The notes beneath the pieces are model-generated. The model was not told the origin of the DNA, ran no database searches, and worked only from the letters and a program-made list of their open reading frames with translations. The translations under genes and the position numbers were made by a program. From Oscillatoria sp. FACHB-1406 (GTDB taxonomy: Bacteria; Cyanobacteriota; Cyanobacteriia; Cyanobacteriales; Spirulinaceae): a stretch of DNA of 64,000 nt. Location of the stretch: contig NZ_JACJSM010000022.1 in the NCBI RefSeq assembly GCF_014698145.1, positions 1-64,000 of the forward strand. The letters are read 5' to 3'. This document shows, piece after piece, positions 20,438 through 30,322 of this stretch; position 1 is the first letter of the stretch, and every line of letters starts with the position of its first letter.

Positions 20438-21079
20438 ATGCGAGTTAAAATTTGCGGAATTACCCGTGCCGACCAAGGTTGTGCGATCGCGCGACTGGGA
20501 GCCACAGCCCTCGGTTTTATTTGCGTTCCTTCTTCTCCCCGCTATATTCCCCTAGATGCGCTGCAAGAAGTGACGCGCGCCCTCCCCACTCGCGTCGATC
20601 GCATTGGAGTATTTGCGGATGCGTCGATTGCTGAGATTTGTCACGCTGTCGCCCGCTCTGGGTTGACAGGCGTGCAGTTACATGGTAAGGAATCGCCCGA
20701 TTTCTGTCGGAAACTGCGCCAAGCTCTGCCCGATATTGAAGCAATTAAAGCCTTAAAAATTAAAACGTCGGAATCCCTAGCCCTAGCAGAAGCATATCGC
20801 GATTGCACCGATGGTCTTCTGCTGGATGCTTACCATCCCCAACAGTTGGGCGGAACCGGACAAACGCTCGATTGGGATGCGATCGCAACTTTTAATTCCC
20901 CCCTGCCTTGGTTCCTAGCGGGGGGGCTGAACCCCGATAACATTACCGAAGCCTTAGAGCAACTCAAACCGAACGGGATCGACCTTTCTAGTGGCGTGGA
21001 GCGATCGCCGGGAGATAAAGATTTAACGCGAGTCGCGAAACTATTCGAGCGCTTGAGAGCAATAAAGACCATTGAATAA
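20438..21079 (+). CDS. trpF: Phosphoribosylanthranilate isomerase
   Basis: TIM-barrel enzyme of tryptophan synthesis that rearranges N-phosphoribosylanthranilate to CdRP. The 213-aa protein starts [17 protein letters not shown]; Cys6 is the general base. [18 protein letters not shown] near 127-144 holds the catalytic Asp and the substrate phosphate loop, and [11 protein letters not shown] and [16 protein letters not shown] form the C-terminal phosphate-binding strands 7 and 8. It stands alone, as trp genes usually do in cyanobacteria. Confidence 0.96.
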   Translation: MRVKICGITRADQGCAIARLGATALGFICVPSSPRYIPLDALQEVTRALPTRVDRIGVFADASIAEICHAVARSGLTGVQLHGKESPDFCRKLRQALPDIEAIKALKIKTSESLALAEAYRDCTDGLLLDAYHPQQLGGTGQTLDWDAIATFNSPLPWFLAGGLNPDNITEALEQLKPNGIDLSSGVERSPGDKDLTRVAKLFERLRAIKTIE

Positions 21080-21159
21080 TTGATAATGGACAATTGACAA
21101 TGGATAACGTGCGTTGTCCATTATCAATTATCAATTAACTTTCCCCCCACAAGACTGAC

Positions 21160-22191
21160 TTACGAAGCCGAAGCATAACTCAGTGCTAACAAATCTTCTG
21201 CTAGCGCCACCGCCCCCCACAAAGGCGCTTCATCGCCCAGTTCGGCAGGAATAACTTGGAAATGAACTTCAGGCAAAGCTGTTGTTTCGGCAGTTTGACG
21301 CACCACTTGCCAAAATTGTTCGCCAGCTTTAGTTACGCCGCCACCGAGGACAAATAATTGGGGATTAATTAAATTAGCAACGTTGCCGATACCCGTTCCT
21401 AACGCCCAACCCGCTTTCGCGATCGCCGCCCGAGCCACTTCGTCGCCCGCCTCCGCTGCCAAACTTACCGTTTGACCTGTAATTGCGTCCAGTTTCCCGC
21501 CCACTAACGTGCGTAGAACCTCGCCGCGTTCTGGCTGTTCGAGGAGTTGCGATCTCACATCGCCCGCCATATACGGTCCGGAAGCCAAACGCTCCACGCA
21601 GCCGCGTTTTCCACACAAACACTGCGGCCCGTTCGGTTCGACGACCGTATGGCCGATTTCTCCAGCCATTCCCTCAGTTCCTTGCCAGAGTTTGCCATTC
21701 AAAATCCAGCCGCCGCCAACTCCCGTGCTGACGGTGATATAAAATAGGCTATTGTATCCTCGCCCCGCCCCAAAGCGATATTCGCCCAGTGCGGCGACAT
21801 TCGCATCGTTATCGACGGCTGCGGGCGCACCGAATTCGTCTTCGAGAATGCGACTGAGGGGAATATTTTCCCAGCCGGGGACGTGATGTGAAAGGCGTAC
21901 CTCTCCCGTTGCGGCGTTGACTGGACCGCCAAAACTAACACCGATTGCAAGCGGCGTGCGACCTTGTAGGAGTTCGCGCCCCAGAGAACGCGCGATTTCT
22001 AAATCTGTTTTTGCATCCGCTCCTGGCGGTGCTAATACGCGCCGATACTCCTGCCAGTGGCGCTGACCGGGTTTTAATAAGGCTGCGGCGTGTTTGGTTC
22101 CCCCGAAGTCAAAGACTAAGATGAGGGGTTCGCGAGTTGCGGCGCGCCGGTCGGAACGGCGCTGGGTGGTAGATGGCGTGCAAACGTGCAT
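21160..22191 (-). CDS. ROK-family sugar kinase
   Basis: 343 residues from ATG 22189-22191 (MHVCTPSTTQ); the frame stays open for 21 further codons upstream. The ATP phosphate loop is LVFDFGGTKHAA near 25-36. VDNDANVAALGEYRFGAG holds the catalytic Asp, and CLCGKRGCVERLASG the Cys cluster that binds Zn in ROK kinases. C-terminal VANLINPQLFVLGGGV is the adenosine region. No N-terminal helix-turn-helix is present, so it is a kinase and not a NagC-type repressor. Glucose is the likely substrate in a cyanobacterium, but N-acetyl sugars are possible. Confidence 0.9.
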   Translation of the reverse strand: MHVCTPSTTQRRSDRRAATREPLILVFDFGGTKHAAALLKPGQRHWQEYRRVLAPPGADAKTDLEIARSLGRELLQGRTPLAIGVSFGGPVNAATGEVRLSHHVPGWENIPLSRILEDEFGAPAAVDNDANVAALGEYRFGAGRGYNSLFYITVSTGVGGGWILNGKLWQGTEGMAGEIGHTVVEPNGPQCLCGKRGCVERLASGPYMAGDVRSQLLEQPERGEVLRTLVGGKLDAITGQTVSLAAEAGDEVARAAIAKAGWALGTGIGNVANLINPQLFVLGGGVTKAGEQFWQVVRQTAETTALPEVHFQVIPAELGDEAPLWGAVALAEDLLALSYASAS

Positions 22192-22601
22192 AGTTTTTGA
22201 ATGTGCGATGAATCGGTGTGAATCGCCTGCGAGCATTTGCTGCCCGACCGGCAAGGCTGCAATCGCGATCGATTAAATTTATTCAATCGATCGAGGGTTC
22301 CGCTCCTGTCAACTTTTCGATTGGGATGGCGAGGGCAGATTTTTACGGATTGCGCCTCGAGTTTATGCCATCTAACCAGGTTTTGCCATTAGGGATCGAA
22401 CGAGCATCCACCCCCTCTTTTAGACGAGGGTTACGCAAATATACGCTCGGTGATTGTTAATCTACCTGGAAAAAATAAGAGTAAAGGGGGAAGTTTTGCG
22501 TAACTTCACTGTTGTTGGGTGTGATGGGAGGGTGAGAACGCTGTAACTGACGGCAATTTTGGATTTGAAGGAAGAGACTGATTTTATTTTTACTCACCCC
22601 C
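22192..22601. other. Intergenic region, no gene seen
   Basis: About 410 bp between the ROK kinase start and the tRNA promoter. I find no credible reading frame, only a few HIP1-related sites (TCGCGATCGA near 22263) and a short pyrimidine-rich stem at 22407-22430. Confidence 0.5.
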
Positions 22602-22629
22602 TTGCGTTATTTGAAATTCTTGCTATACT
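22602..22629 (+). promoter_or_regulatory. Promoter of the initiator tRNA gene
   Basis: TTGCGT at 22602-22607 and TATACT at 22624-22629, 16-bp spacer, 11 bp before the mature tRNA 5' end. Both hexamers match the sigma-70 consensus well and the position is right for a stable RNA gene. Confidence 0.6.
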
Positions 22630-22640
22630 AGAAAAGGCGA

Positions 22641-22714
<74 letters not shown>

Positions 22715-22732
22715 CCTTTAAAAGAATGTAAG

Positions 22733-22772
22733 ATTTCCCCAGCAACGTTAAGGTTGTTGGGGAAATTTGTTT
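22733..22772 (+). terminator. Terminator after the initiator tRNA
   Basis: Inverted repeat ATTTCCCCAGCAAC (22733-22746) and GTTGTTGGGGAAAT (22753-22766), a 14-bp stem with one G-T wobble and loop GTTAAG, followed by TTGTTTGGG. It separates the tRNA from acpP. Confidence 0.8.
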
Positions 22773-22925
22773 GGGTCAAAGTTATCAGGAAAAGTTTGTT
22801 TTGCCGCACTAGACCTTGCAAACGAGAACTGATTGCTGATTGTGTCCCTCTTTCCGATAAGATGAAAAATGCTAAGCACCCCGAGTGCTGTCTTTACAGT
22901 ACGCTTGTTGAGATTGAGAGAAAAA

Positions 22926-23165
22926 ATGACCAATACAGAAATTTTTGATAAAGTTCAAAGCATTGTTGCCGAACAACTAGAAGTTGAACCGTCGAAAGTT
23001 ACACCGGAAGCGACCTTCGCCGGAGATCTAGGGGCGGATTCCCTCGATACGGTGGAATTGGTGATGGCTTTTGAAGAAGCATTTGGTGTCGAAATTGCCG
23101 ACGAAGACGCAGAGCAAATCGATACGGTTCAAAAAGCTGTGGATTATATTGCATCGCAGAAATAG
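22926..23165 (+). CDS. acpP: Acyl carrier protein
   Basis: 79 residues from ATG 22926 ([14 protein letters not shown]). Carries growing acyl chains on 4'-phosphopantetheine attached to Ser in [19 protein letters not shown], near residue 38. It is acidic throughout and of standard length. fabF follows at 23369, the usual acpP-fabF pairing of fatty acid synthesis. An in-frame extension of 19 codons upstream is not supported; GAGAGAAAAA stands just before the chosen start. Confidence 0.97.
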   Translation: MTNTEIFDKVQSIVAEQLEVEPSKVTPEATFAGDLGADSLDTVELVMAFEEAFGVEIADEDAEQIDTVQKAVDYIASQK

Positions 23166-23368
23166 CCGAGTGCTTGAATTGAAAATCTTAACCGGGGGGG
23201 AAAGTAACCGAGCCGCTCGATCGCGTTCTCTAGGGGGCGGATCGGATTGCTAAATCGCCGATCGCTCGTCTTATCAATTCCCAACCGGAAAGCAACACCT
23301 GCGGGTAGCTGTCTGTTCTTTTAACTTCTGCATTCCGGGCAAAAAGCCCTCATAAGAGATCGATTACC

Positions 23369-24622
23369 ATGACAAACTTGCAACTCAAGCGCGTTGTTGT
23401 GACGGGGTTAGGCGCGCTTACCCCGATTGGAAATACCCTGACCGACTACTGGGAAGGTTTGCTCGACGGGCGCAATGGCATCGGACCGATTACGCTGTTC
23501 GATGCTTCCAAACACGCTTGTCGGTTTGCTGGGGAAGTGAAAAATTTTGACCCCAACCAGCATATGGAGCGCAAAGAAGCCAAGCGCATGGATCGATTCT
23601 CGCAGTTTGCAGTTGCGGTCAGCAAACAAGCGCTTGCTGATGCGGGCTTGGTTATTAACGATCTCAACGCTGAAGAGGTTGGCGTTCTTATCGGGACGGG
23701 CGTAGGCGGGATTAAAGTGATGGAAGACCAGCAGACGATTTATCTCGAGAAAGGTCCCGATCGCTGTAGCCCGTTCATGATTCCGATGATGATTGCGAAT
23801 ATGGCGGCGGGATTGACGGCGATTCATACCGGAGCGAAAGGCCCGAATTCTTGTACGGTAACGGCCTGTGCGGCTGGCTCGAACGCAATTGGCGATGCTT
23901 TTCGCTTGGTGCAACGGGGCTACGCTCGCGCCATGATCTGCGGGGGAACCGAAGCCGCAGTTACGCCCCTTTCAGTCGCGGGCTTTGCCGCAGCGCGGGC
24001 GCTTTCGACGCGCAACGACGATCCGACTCATGCCAGTCGTCCGTTCGATCGCGATCGCGATGGCTTTGTTATGGGTGAAGGTTGCGGAATTCTGATCCTA
24101 GAAGAACTAGAATCCGCTTTAGCTCGCGGCGCTCGCATCTATGCGGAAATGGTCGGTTACGGAACGACCTGCGATGCTTACCACATGACGGCTCCGGTTC
24201 CTGAAGGTTTGGGCGCAACTCGCGCGATCGCGCTAGCCTTAAAAGATGGCAACCTCGTTCCCGAACAAGTTAATTATATTAACGCTCACGGAACCAGTAC
24301 CGCAGCCAATGACGTAACCGAAACCAAAGCGATTAAGAAAGCCTTGGGCGATGCGGCTTACCATGCGGCGATTAGTTCGACGAAATCGATGACGGGTCAC
24401 TTATTGGGCGGTTCTGGAGGCATCGAAGCCGTGGCAACCGTAATGGCTGTCGCTAACGATAAAGCCCCGCCGACGATTAATTTGGCAAATCCAGATGCCG
24501 AGTGCAATCTTGATTACATTCCCCACGTCTTCCGCGAATTGCCGATTCATGTCGCCCTCTCCAACTCGTTTGGATTCGGCGGTCATAATGTCACCTTGGC
24601 ATTTCAGAAATACGTGGAGTAA
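23369..24622 (+). CDS. fabF: 3-oxoacyl-ACP synthase II
   Basis: Condensing enzyme that elongates acyl-ACP with malonyl-ACP. The 417-aa thiolase-fold protein has the nucleophile Cys in VTACAAGSNAIGDAF near 168, the two histidines in INAHGTSTAANDVTE near 309 and STKSMTGHLLGGSGG near 345, and SNSFGFGGHN near the C-terminus. It lies 203 bp after acpP on the same strand. The methyltransferase gene begins 57 bp downstream and may be cotranscribed. Confidence 0.97.
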   Translation: MTNLQLKRVVVTGLGALTPIGNTLTDYWEGLLDGRNGIGPITLFDASKHACRFAGEVKNFDPNQHMERKEAKRMDRFSQFAVAVSKQALADAGLVINDLNAEEVGVLIGTGVGGIKVMEDQQTIYLEKGPDRCSPFMIPMMIANMAAGLTAIHTGAKGPNSCTVTACAAGSNAIGDAFRLVQRGYARAMICGGTEAAVTPLSVAGFAAARALSTRNDDPTHASRPFDRDRDGFVMGEGCGILILEELESALARGARIYAEMVGYGTTCDAYHMTAPVPEGLGATRAIALALKDGNLVPEQVNYINAHGTSTAANDVTETKAIKKALGDAAYHAAISSTKSMTGHLLGGSGGIEAVATVMAVANDKAPPTINLANPDAECNLDYIPHVFRELPIHVALSNSFGFGGHNVTLAFQKYVE

Positions 24623-24679
24623 ATTAAAGATTAAAAATTTAATTTCCGGTTCCCGGGCTGGCAAGGAAAACATTAAGGG

Positions 24680-25897
24680 ATGGCGACAAAGACGGGCAGA
24701 CCGATTGCAATAGATTTGTTTGCCGGTGCGGGCGGGTTTTCTCTAGGAGTCGAGCAAGCTGGATTTGATGTTGCGATCGCCGTAGAATACGATCCAATCC
24801 ATGCTGCCGTTCATGCTTTTAACTTTCCCCGCACTCGCGTCTTGCAGGCAGATATTTCAACCTTCGATGCTGCCCAAATTCGCGGATTGTGCGATCGCAC
24901 CCCAGACTTGCTAGTCGGAGGACCGCCCTGTCAGGGGTTTTCGACGGCAGGACTGCACAATCTCAAGGACGATCGTAACAGCTTGATTTTTCATTTCTGT
25001 CGCTGGGTGAGCGTCCTGCAACCGCGTTATTTCGTGATGGAAAACGTCCCCGGTTTAACCCAAGGGCAGAATAAGACGTTATTGCGGCGACTCAAGCACG
25101 ATCTGCGCGATCTCGGTTACAAAATTACCGAGCCGGTTCGGATCTTGAATGCTGCTGATTTTGGCGTACCGCAGAATCGCTCGCGCTTGTTTTTGTTGGG
25201 GGCGCGGCTGGGGGAACGACTGGTGAGTTATCCTCAACCGCTCGATCGCCCCAAAGTTAGCATTCGAGACGCGATCGCAGATTTACCTAACCTCGATAGC
25301 TTCCCCGAACTGGCTAAAACTGATGAAGTGCTACTCGCCCGCTCGCAAATTCGGTATTTAAATCAAAATGCGAGCAATTATGCCAAAACAATGCGACGAC
25401 GGTTGACAGATACACAAGATTATGCGTACCGCCGTCACTGGAATCCCAGCTTGCTGACTTGTTCGCGACAAACGCAGCATACCCCAGCCATTATCGAGCG
25501 CTTTAGCCTCTTGCCGCCTGGAAAGCAGGATGGTCCCTCGCACTTTTACCGTTTAGACTGGGAAGGGCGATCGGTAACGTTGCGTGCGGGAACCGGATCC
25601 GAACGCGGCGCGCATACCGCCGCGCGTCCCCTCCATCCCGAATATCATCGCGTGATTTCCGTGCGCGAAGCAGCCCGCTTGCACTCCTTTCCCGATTGGT
25701 TTCGCCTGCACGCGACCAAATGGCATGGATTTCGGGAAGTGGGGAATGCCGTCCCACCCCTCTTAGCCCGCGCGATCGCCCGTCAAATTTTACAGGCGCT
25801 AGGAGTAGAACCCGTTCTCCCCAGACCGATCCTGCCGTTAGGAGAGAGGCAACTGCTGTATCTAACACCGAAACAAGCAGCGCGCCATTTCAGTTAA
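24680..25897 (+). CDS. DNA (cytosine-5) methyltransferase, apparently orphan
   Basis: 405 residues with the m5C motif order: I DLFAGAGGFSLGVEQAGFDV (12-31), IV with catalytic Cys in GGPPCQGFS (about 80-88), VI ENVPGL, VIII QNRSRLFLLG, IX REAARLHSFPDWF, X VGNAVPPLLARAIARQ. The target-recognition region between VIII and IX, about 100 residues, fixes the site. No restriction endonuclease gene is adjacent: fabF is upstream and a symporter downstream on the other strand. Cyanobacteria with abundant GCGATCGC (HIP1) often have an orphan m5C enzyme for CGATCG, such as M.Ssp6803I of Synechocystis; the present gene is a candidate for that role, by inference. Confidence 0.93.
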   Translation: MATKTGRPIAIDLFAGAGGFSLGVEQAGFDVAIAVEYDPIHAAVHAFNFPRTRVLQADISTFDAAQIRGLCDRTPDLLVGGPPCQGFSTAGLHNLKDDRNSLIFHFCRWVSVLQPRYFVMENVPGLTQGQNKTLLRRLKHDLRDLGYKITEPVRILNAADFGVPQNRSRLFLLGARLGERLVSYPQPLDRPKVSIRDAIADLPNLDSFPELAKTDEVLLARSQIRYLNQNASNYAKTMRRRLTDTQDYAYRRHWNPSLLTCSRQTQHTPAIIERFSLLPPGKQDGPSHFYRLDWEGRSVTLRAGTGSERGAHTAARPLHPEYHRVISVREAARLHSFPDWFRLHATKWHGFREVGNAVPPLLARAIARQILQALGVEPVLPRPILPLGERQLLYLTPKQAARHFS

Positions 25898-26090
25898 AGG
25901 AACAGATTTTTGGGCGCGCCGTAACTCACTTTCCGCGATCGTTATCCATTGTCAATTAAAATTTGGTGCATCAGGACTGGCAATTGGTATTACAATTCGC
26001 ATTTAATCGGAAAAAAGAACAGATTCTTAGGCACGCCGTAACTCACTTTTTCCGATCGTTATCCATTATCCATTGTCAATTGTCAATTAT
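25898..26090 (+). repeat. Duplicated intergenic segment with MITE B remnant
   Basis: Two copies of a segment GAACAGATTNTTNGGCNCGCCGT followed by AACTCACTTT and a GATCGTTATCCATTGTCAATT tail lie at about 25900-25957 and 26018-26084. Between them, 25958-25990 (ATTTGGTGCATC to GCAATTGGTAT) matches the right end of the MITE B copies at 36183 and 51865. No gene is present. Confidence 0.6.
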
Positions 26091-27869
26091 TCCCGGACGC
26101 ATAGCAGGAGGAATTTTGCGCTTGCTGAGTTGGCGCAACCAGAAACCGCCCAATACGGCAATAATTAGCGAAATCCAGCCCGTTAGCGGTTGCAGTAACA
26201 AGAAACCGCCGATCGCGAACATCGACCCAAACAGCAGTAAAATCGCCGCCATCACCTTAAGCAAATCCAAGCCCAAATCCTGAACCGGCGAGATTCCCGT
26301 GCGTTGCTGCTGTCGCTTCCAACCCGGTCCCGCCGGACGCACGCGACGATAGAATTCATCGAGCGTTTCCTCGGATTCTGCCCGCGTCAGAAACATTGCC
26401 GCAATCCAAAAAATGCCAACGGTGACGGTAATAAACGCCAAGCGCAGCCCGAAATCTTCAATTTTGAATTGCGGAACGGTGCTAGTGACTAAACCGACGG
26501 TAAAACTGCCAACAATGGCTGCCAGTTCTGCGGCTGCATTGACGCGCCACCAAAACCAGCGCAGGATGAGTACCAGCCCCGAACCCGTCCCAATCGCGAT
26601 CACCAAACGAAAGACCGTCGCCACATCTTTTGCATAATACGCCGCCACAGCCCCCAATGCCGTCACTAACACCGAAGCAATGCGCCCCACCCAAACTAAC
26701 TCGTCTTGACTGGCTTCTGGCTTCACAAAGCGTCGATAGAGGTCGTTGGTGACAAAGGATGCACCCCAGTTGATCGAAGTTGAAACCGTACTCATGAAAG
26801 CCGCAATCAGAGAAGAGACGACTATCCCCAGCACGACAGGTGGCAAAAAGTCAAGCATTAATTTCGGGTAGCCTAACTCGCGGTCTTGTAAATCTGGGTA
26901 GACGACGAGTGCAACGAGGGAAACGAGAATCCAAGGCCAAGTCCGCACCACGTAGTTGAGGATATTAAACAGCCACGCCGACTTTTCCGCTTCGGCTTCA
27001 TCTTTAGCAGCAATCAAGCGTTGAATAAACTCGCCGCCGCCATCGCTGCGCCGCCACGACCACCATTGCACTAACATATAGGCAGCAAAGGTACTGGCGC
27101 TAATTCCGGCAACATCGCTCCATTGCAAACCGCCCGCGCTGAATTGGAAGGGAAAGAAGGAGAGAACGTCGAATTGAGTTGCTTGTTGGGCGGCGGGAAT
27201 TAAGGCTTGGATGTTGGGAACGCGATCGCTACCAATCGAATAAAATGCCACTAAAACCGCCCCAATCAAAGCCAAAACCAGTTGGAAGAAATCCGTCGTT
27301 ACTACGCCCCACAACCCCGCAAAACCGGCGTAAATCAGCACTAAAACGCTGATTCCCACCACGCTTAAAAACTTAAGATTGTCTCCCGGTTGAATGCCGA
27401 AACTCTGCCAAACTTCCAACGCATCGACAACTTTCACCGCAGCAAGCATGGCGTAACCGATGCCGATACAGTTAATCGGTACTGCAAACAGGAACGCCTT
27501 CACGCCGCGCAACACGGCTGCTGTTTTGCCGCCGTAGCGCAGTTCGGTGAGTTCCGCATCGGTAATCACTTCGCTACGCCGCCACATCCGGGCAAAAACG
27601 TAGACCATAATGATGTGGGAAATGCCGAAACTCCACCATTCCCAATTCCCCGCAATGCCTCGGTTGCCGACAAGACCCGCCACGTAGAGAGGGGTATCGA
27701 TGGAAAAGGTTGTCGCTGCCATACTGGAACCAGCCAACCACCAAGGGAGCGATCGCCCCGATACGAAAAAGTCTACCAAACTCTTCGAGCCTTGGCGCGA
27801 CAGATATAACCCAATCCCCATTGAGGCAATGAGGTATAGGAGAACGACGATCCAATCAACAGTTTGCAT
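26076..27869 (-). CDS. Sodium:solute symporter family protein
   Basis: A 597-aa protein with about 13 transmembrane helices, the LeuT-like fold of the SSS family. The N-terminus MQTVDWIVVLLYLIASMGIG is helix 1 and is followed by DFFVSGRSLPWWLAGSSMAA, the SSS helix-2 segment, and by FSIDTPLYVAGLVG. Longer variants of this kind have the extra C-terminal helices seen after residue 500. Na+ coordination residues cannot be assigned by eye. Substrate unknown: sugars, amino acids, urea and carboxylates are all possible. No operon partners. Confidence 0.85.
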   Translation of the reverse strand: MQTVDWIVVLLYLIASMGIGLYLSRQGSKSLVDFFVSGRSLPWWLAGSSMAATTFSIDTPLYVAGLVGNRGIAGNWEWWSFGISHIIMVYVFARMWRRSEVITDAELTELRYGGKTAAVLRGVKAFLFAVPINCIGIGYAMLAAVKVVDALEVWQSFGIQPGDNLKFLSVVGISVLVLIYAGFAGLWGVVTTDFFQLVLALIGAVLVAFYSIGSDRVPNIQALIPAAQQATQFDVLSFFPFQFSAGGLQWSDVAGISASTFAAYMLVQWWSWRRSDGGGEFIQRLIAAKDEAEAEKSAWLFNILNYVVRTWPWILVSLVALVVYPDLQDRELGYPKLMLDFLPPVVLGIVVSSLIAAFMSTVSTSINWGASFVTNDLYRRFVKPEASQDELVWVGRIASVLVTALGAVAAYYAKDVATVFRLVIAIGTGSGLVLILRWFWWRVNAAAELAAIVGSFTVGLVTSTVPQFKIEDFGLRLAFITVTVGIFWIAAMFLTRAESEETLDEFYRRVRPAGPGWKRQQQRTGISPVQDLGLDLLKVMAAILLLFGSMFAIGGFLLLQPLTGWISLIIAVLGGFWLRQLSKRKIPPAMRPGIIDN

Positions 27870-27940
27870 TCAACTACCGATAAACTGGATTTATCTTGCC
27901 ATAGTTGGGGTTCAATAATGCCCACCGGACAAAAATGAGA

Positions 27941-28510
27941 TTAGTCGATCCTCAGCCAGCTAAACACTTCAGCCGCCGAAAGTTTCCAATCTCCCAGCAC
28001 TTGGAGAACGGTCAAGCGATCGCTTCCTTGTTTGAATTCTGGCAATTGTCCGGGTTGAAAGATTGCGATCGATTCGTCTTCGGGATCGATAAACCATCCC
28101 AGTTGAGTTCCGTGTTGAAGACAGAATACAATTTTCCGAATCACGCGATTGGGCGACTGTTCGGGGGAAAGAATTTCAATCGTCCAGTCGGGCGGAATTT
28201 CAAATTTGTTGGCAATTCGACCGTTAGCTGTTTTAGGAAGTCTTGACCATTCAAAGACAGAAAGGTCGGGGACGAGGGAAAGTCCGCCGAAGGTACAGCG
28301 TAATTCAGTGAAAGCGTGGACGGATTTTTGAGGAAGTCCGAGTTCGTTGATAGCTGTTCCCAAGCGAATTTGTAGGATGCTGTGTTCGCCTTGAGGCATC
28401 GGTTTTGAGTAGATTTTACCGTCGATATATTCGCGTGCCGGTTGGGTTTCAGGTTGTTGGAGAAATTCGTCGAGTGGGAGTTGAGTGGGGGGGGGTAGAG
28501 TTGAGGTCAT
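27941..28510 (-). CDS. Uma2 family (DUF820) endonuclease-like protein
   Basis: 189 residues from ATG 28508-28510 (MTSTLPPPTQLPLDEFL); the frame is open 42 codons upstream without a good start. Uma2 proteins have a PD-(D/E)XK nuclease fold. The core is visible here: REYIDGKIYSKPMPQGEHS near the N-terminus, LVPDLSVFEWSRLP carrying the Asp, then PPDWTIEILSPEQSPNRVIR carrying the Glu of the E-x-x-x pair, and QLGWFIDPEDESIAIF. Three other Uma2 genes are in this window. Biological role unknown; they spread with mobile DNA in cyanobacteria. Confidence 0.85.
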   Translation of the reverse strand: MTSTLPPPTQLPLDEFLQQPETQPAREYIDGKIYSKPMPQGEHSILQIRLGTAINELGLPQKSVHAFTELRCTFGGLSLVPDLSVFEWSRLPKTANGRIANKFEIPPDWTIEILSPEQSPNRVIRKIVFCLQHGTQLGWFIDPEDESIAIFQPGQLPEFKQGSDRLTVLQVLGDWKLSAAEVFSWLRID

Positions 28511-28672
28511 TTCGGTAAGGGCGGGGTTTTCCTGCCCGTACAGCGATCGATAGATCGAGGGGTAGGGGCGAATTTTTGGGGGCGATTTAGAAGATTGATT
28601 TTTAAAGATAGCGGTTTCGGTGCGATTCGATCGCAACCTCGTTTGAGGAAGTCAATAATTTAGCAATAATTT

Positions 28673-30322
28673 CTAACGCAAACCCGATCGCAAAATACTA
28701 AAAATCAACCACAATCCCAAAAACGAAGCCGCCGTAAACAGAATATTGGGAATAATCGAGAGTTGAGGCGTTTGCGCGCCGGAGGAGATAATCGCCGCGC
28801 CCATAATCAGGGAACCGACGAGAATGCTAAAGGATAAACGGTTAGCAGAATCGTCTAAACTGCGTCGCAAGCCGTTGAGTTCGCGGATATTGAAGTTCCA
28901 GTTTAAGGTTTCCGAGGTCATGCGCTCCAAGAGTACGTCGAGTTGCTGGGGCGATCGCAACGATAAACTTTTAAGATCTAAAGCCGTTCTCAACAGTGTT
29001 TGCAGGGGATTAGTCCCCAGTAGTTGGCGGCGGAACAAATCGGTGAGTAAGGGTTTGACTTCATCGAGGAAGTTAATCTCGGGGTCGAAACCGCGCGCTA
29101 AGCCTTCTAAGTTCGCCAGGGATTTAGCAAATAATCCCATACTTCCCGGCAGGCGAATTTTATTATTGCGGGCGACTTGTAAGGCTTCGTAGATGATTTC
29201 GCTGAAGTTAATTTGCGATAAATTGAGGCTGTGATATTTCCGCAACATTCGGCTGAAATCGCCTTCTAAACGCTCTAAATTAATGAGTTTGCTGCCTTGT
29301 TGCGAAAGTTTGAGCGTTAGTTGGCTGCATCGCTGCGCGTCGAGATCGACGACGGCGAGGAGCAATTCGGTTAAAATTTGTTGCGATCGCGGATCGATTT
29401 GTCCCACCATCCCGCAATCGAGGAGGGCTACTCGCCCATCATCGAGGTAAAAAATATTACCGGGATGCGGGTCGGCGTGAAAGAAGCCGTCGATATAAAA
29501 CTGCTGGACGAAGGCGCGAAAGATTAACGAAGTAACTTCGCTGCGTCGTTCTTGCCCTTCCATTCCCGACTGTGCGAGGGCGAGTTGCGAAGCAAGCAAC
29601 GGTTGACCGTTCAGCCATTCTAATACCAAAAGTTTGGGGGTACTCAGTTCCCAATAAACGCCGGGAGTCGTGATGCGATTGGCCTCAAACCAGCGACTTT
29701 TGGCGAGATTTTCCCGCAAGCGATCGGTATAATCGGCTTCTTCGAGAAAGTTGAGTTCCGATTGTAGGGCGGAGGTGAATTCGTCGGCGAGGGTGACGAT
29801 ATCGAAGTCTTTGCCGGTTTCCGTTATCGAGACGAGTTCGGCTAACCCTTTAATCAGGGCAACATCTTGGGCGACGATAATATCGATCCCCGGACGTTGG
29901 ACTTTGAGGGCAACTTCGCGACCGTCGGCGAGGGTAGCGCGGTAGACTTGACCGATAGAACCGGCTGCGATCGCCTCCGAACCGACTCGCGCAAACACTT
30001 CTTCAAGCGGTTTACCTAACTCTTGTCGCAGTAGCGCTTCAACCTCAATCCAGGGCGCGGGAGGAACGTTAGCTTGTAAGTCCGTCAGCGCTTCGATATA
30101 GCGCGCTGGCAGCACGTCGGGACGGGTGGAGAGTAACTGACCCAGTTTGACGTAAACGGGGCCTAATTCAACGAGAATCTTGCGTAGGGTTTCCGGGGAA
30201 GGCAATCGCGGTTCGCCGGACTTACCCCCGACGAGTAGCCCGCGCATATAGCCCCAACCGTTACGCAGGACTACTTCTAAAATTTCTCCCTGTCGAGAAA
30301 CATTTTTAGTCAGCGAAAACAT
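28673..30322 (-). CDS. AarF/ABC1/UbiB-type kinase-like protein
   Basis: 549 residues with the atypical kinase fold of the UbiB/ABC1K family. The family KxGQ motif is in VYVKLGQLLSTRPDVLP near 55-71; the alanine-rich nucleotide loop is AAGSIGQVYRATLADG; the lysine is in VALKVQRPG; the catalytic loop is FFHADPHPGNIFYLDDG and the metal Asp is in VALLDCGMVG. Two C-terminal hydrophobic segments (about 500-548) anchor it in a membrane. Cyanobacterial and plastid members influence prenylquinone and tocopherol metabolism, often in plastoglobule-like bodies; which pathway this one serves is not shown. Confidence 0.93.
   Translation of the reverse strand: MFSLTKNVSRQGEILEVVLRNGWGYMRGLLVGGKSGEPRLPSPETLRKILVELGPVYVKLGQLLSTRPDVLPARYIEALTDLQANVPPAPWIEVEALLRQELGKPLEEVFARVGSEAIAAGSIGQVYRATLADGREVALKVQRPGIDIIVAQDVALIKGLAELVSITETGKDFDIVTLADEFTSALQSELNFLEEADYTDRLRENLAKSRWFEANRITTPGVYWELSTPKLLVLEWLNGQPLLASQLALAQSGMEGQERRSEVTSLIFRAFVQQFYIDGFFHADPHPGNIFYLDDGRVALLDCGMVGQIDPRSQQILTELLLAVVDLDAQRCSQLTLKLSQQGSKLINLERLEGDFSRMLRKYHSLNLSQINFSEIIYEALQVARNNKIRLPGSMGLFAKSLANLEGLARGFDPEINFLDEVKPLLTDLFRRQLLGTNPLQTLLRTALDLKSLSLRSPQQLDVLLERMTSETLNWNFNIRELNGLRRSLDDSANRLSFSILVGSLIMGAAIISSGAQTPQLSIIPNILFTAASFLGLWLIFSILRSGLR

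Noticed and set aside
23408-23914. 168-codon minus-strand frame opposite fabF
   Set aside because: Antisense to the conserved fabF and without domain features.
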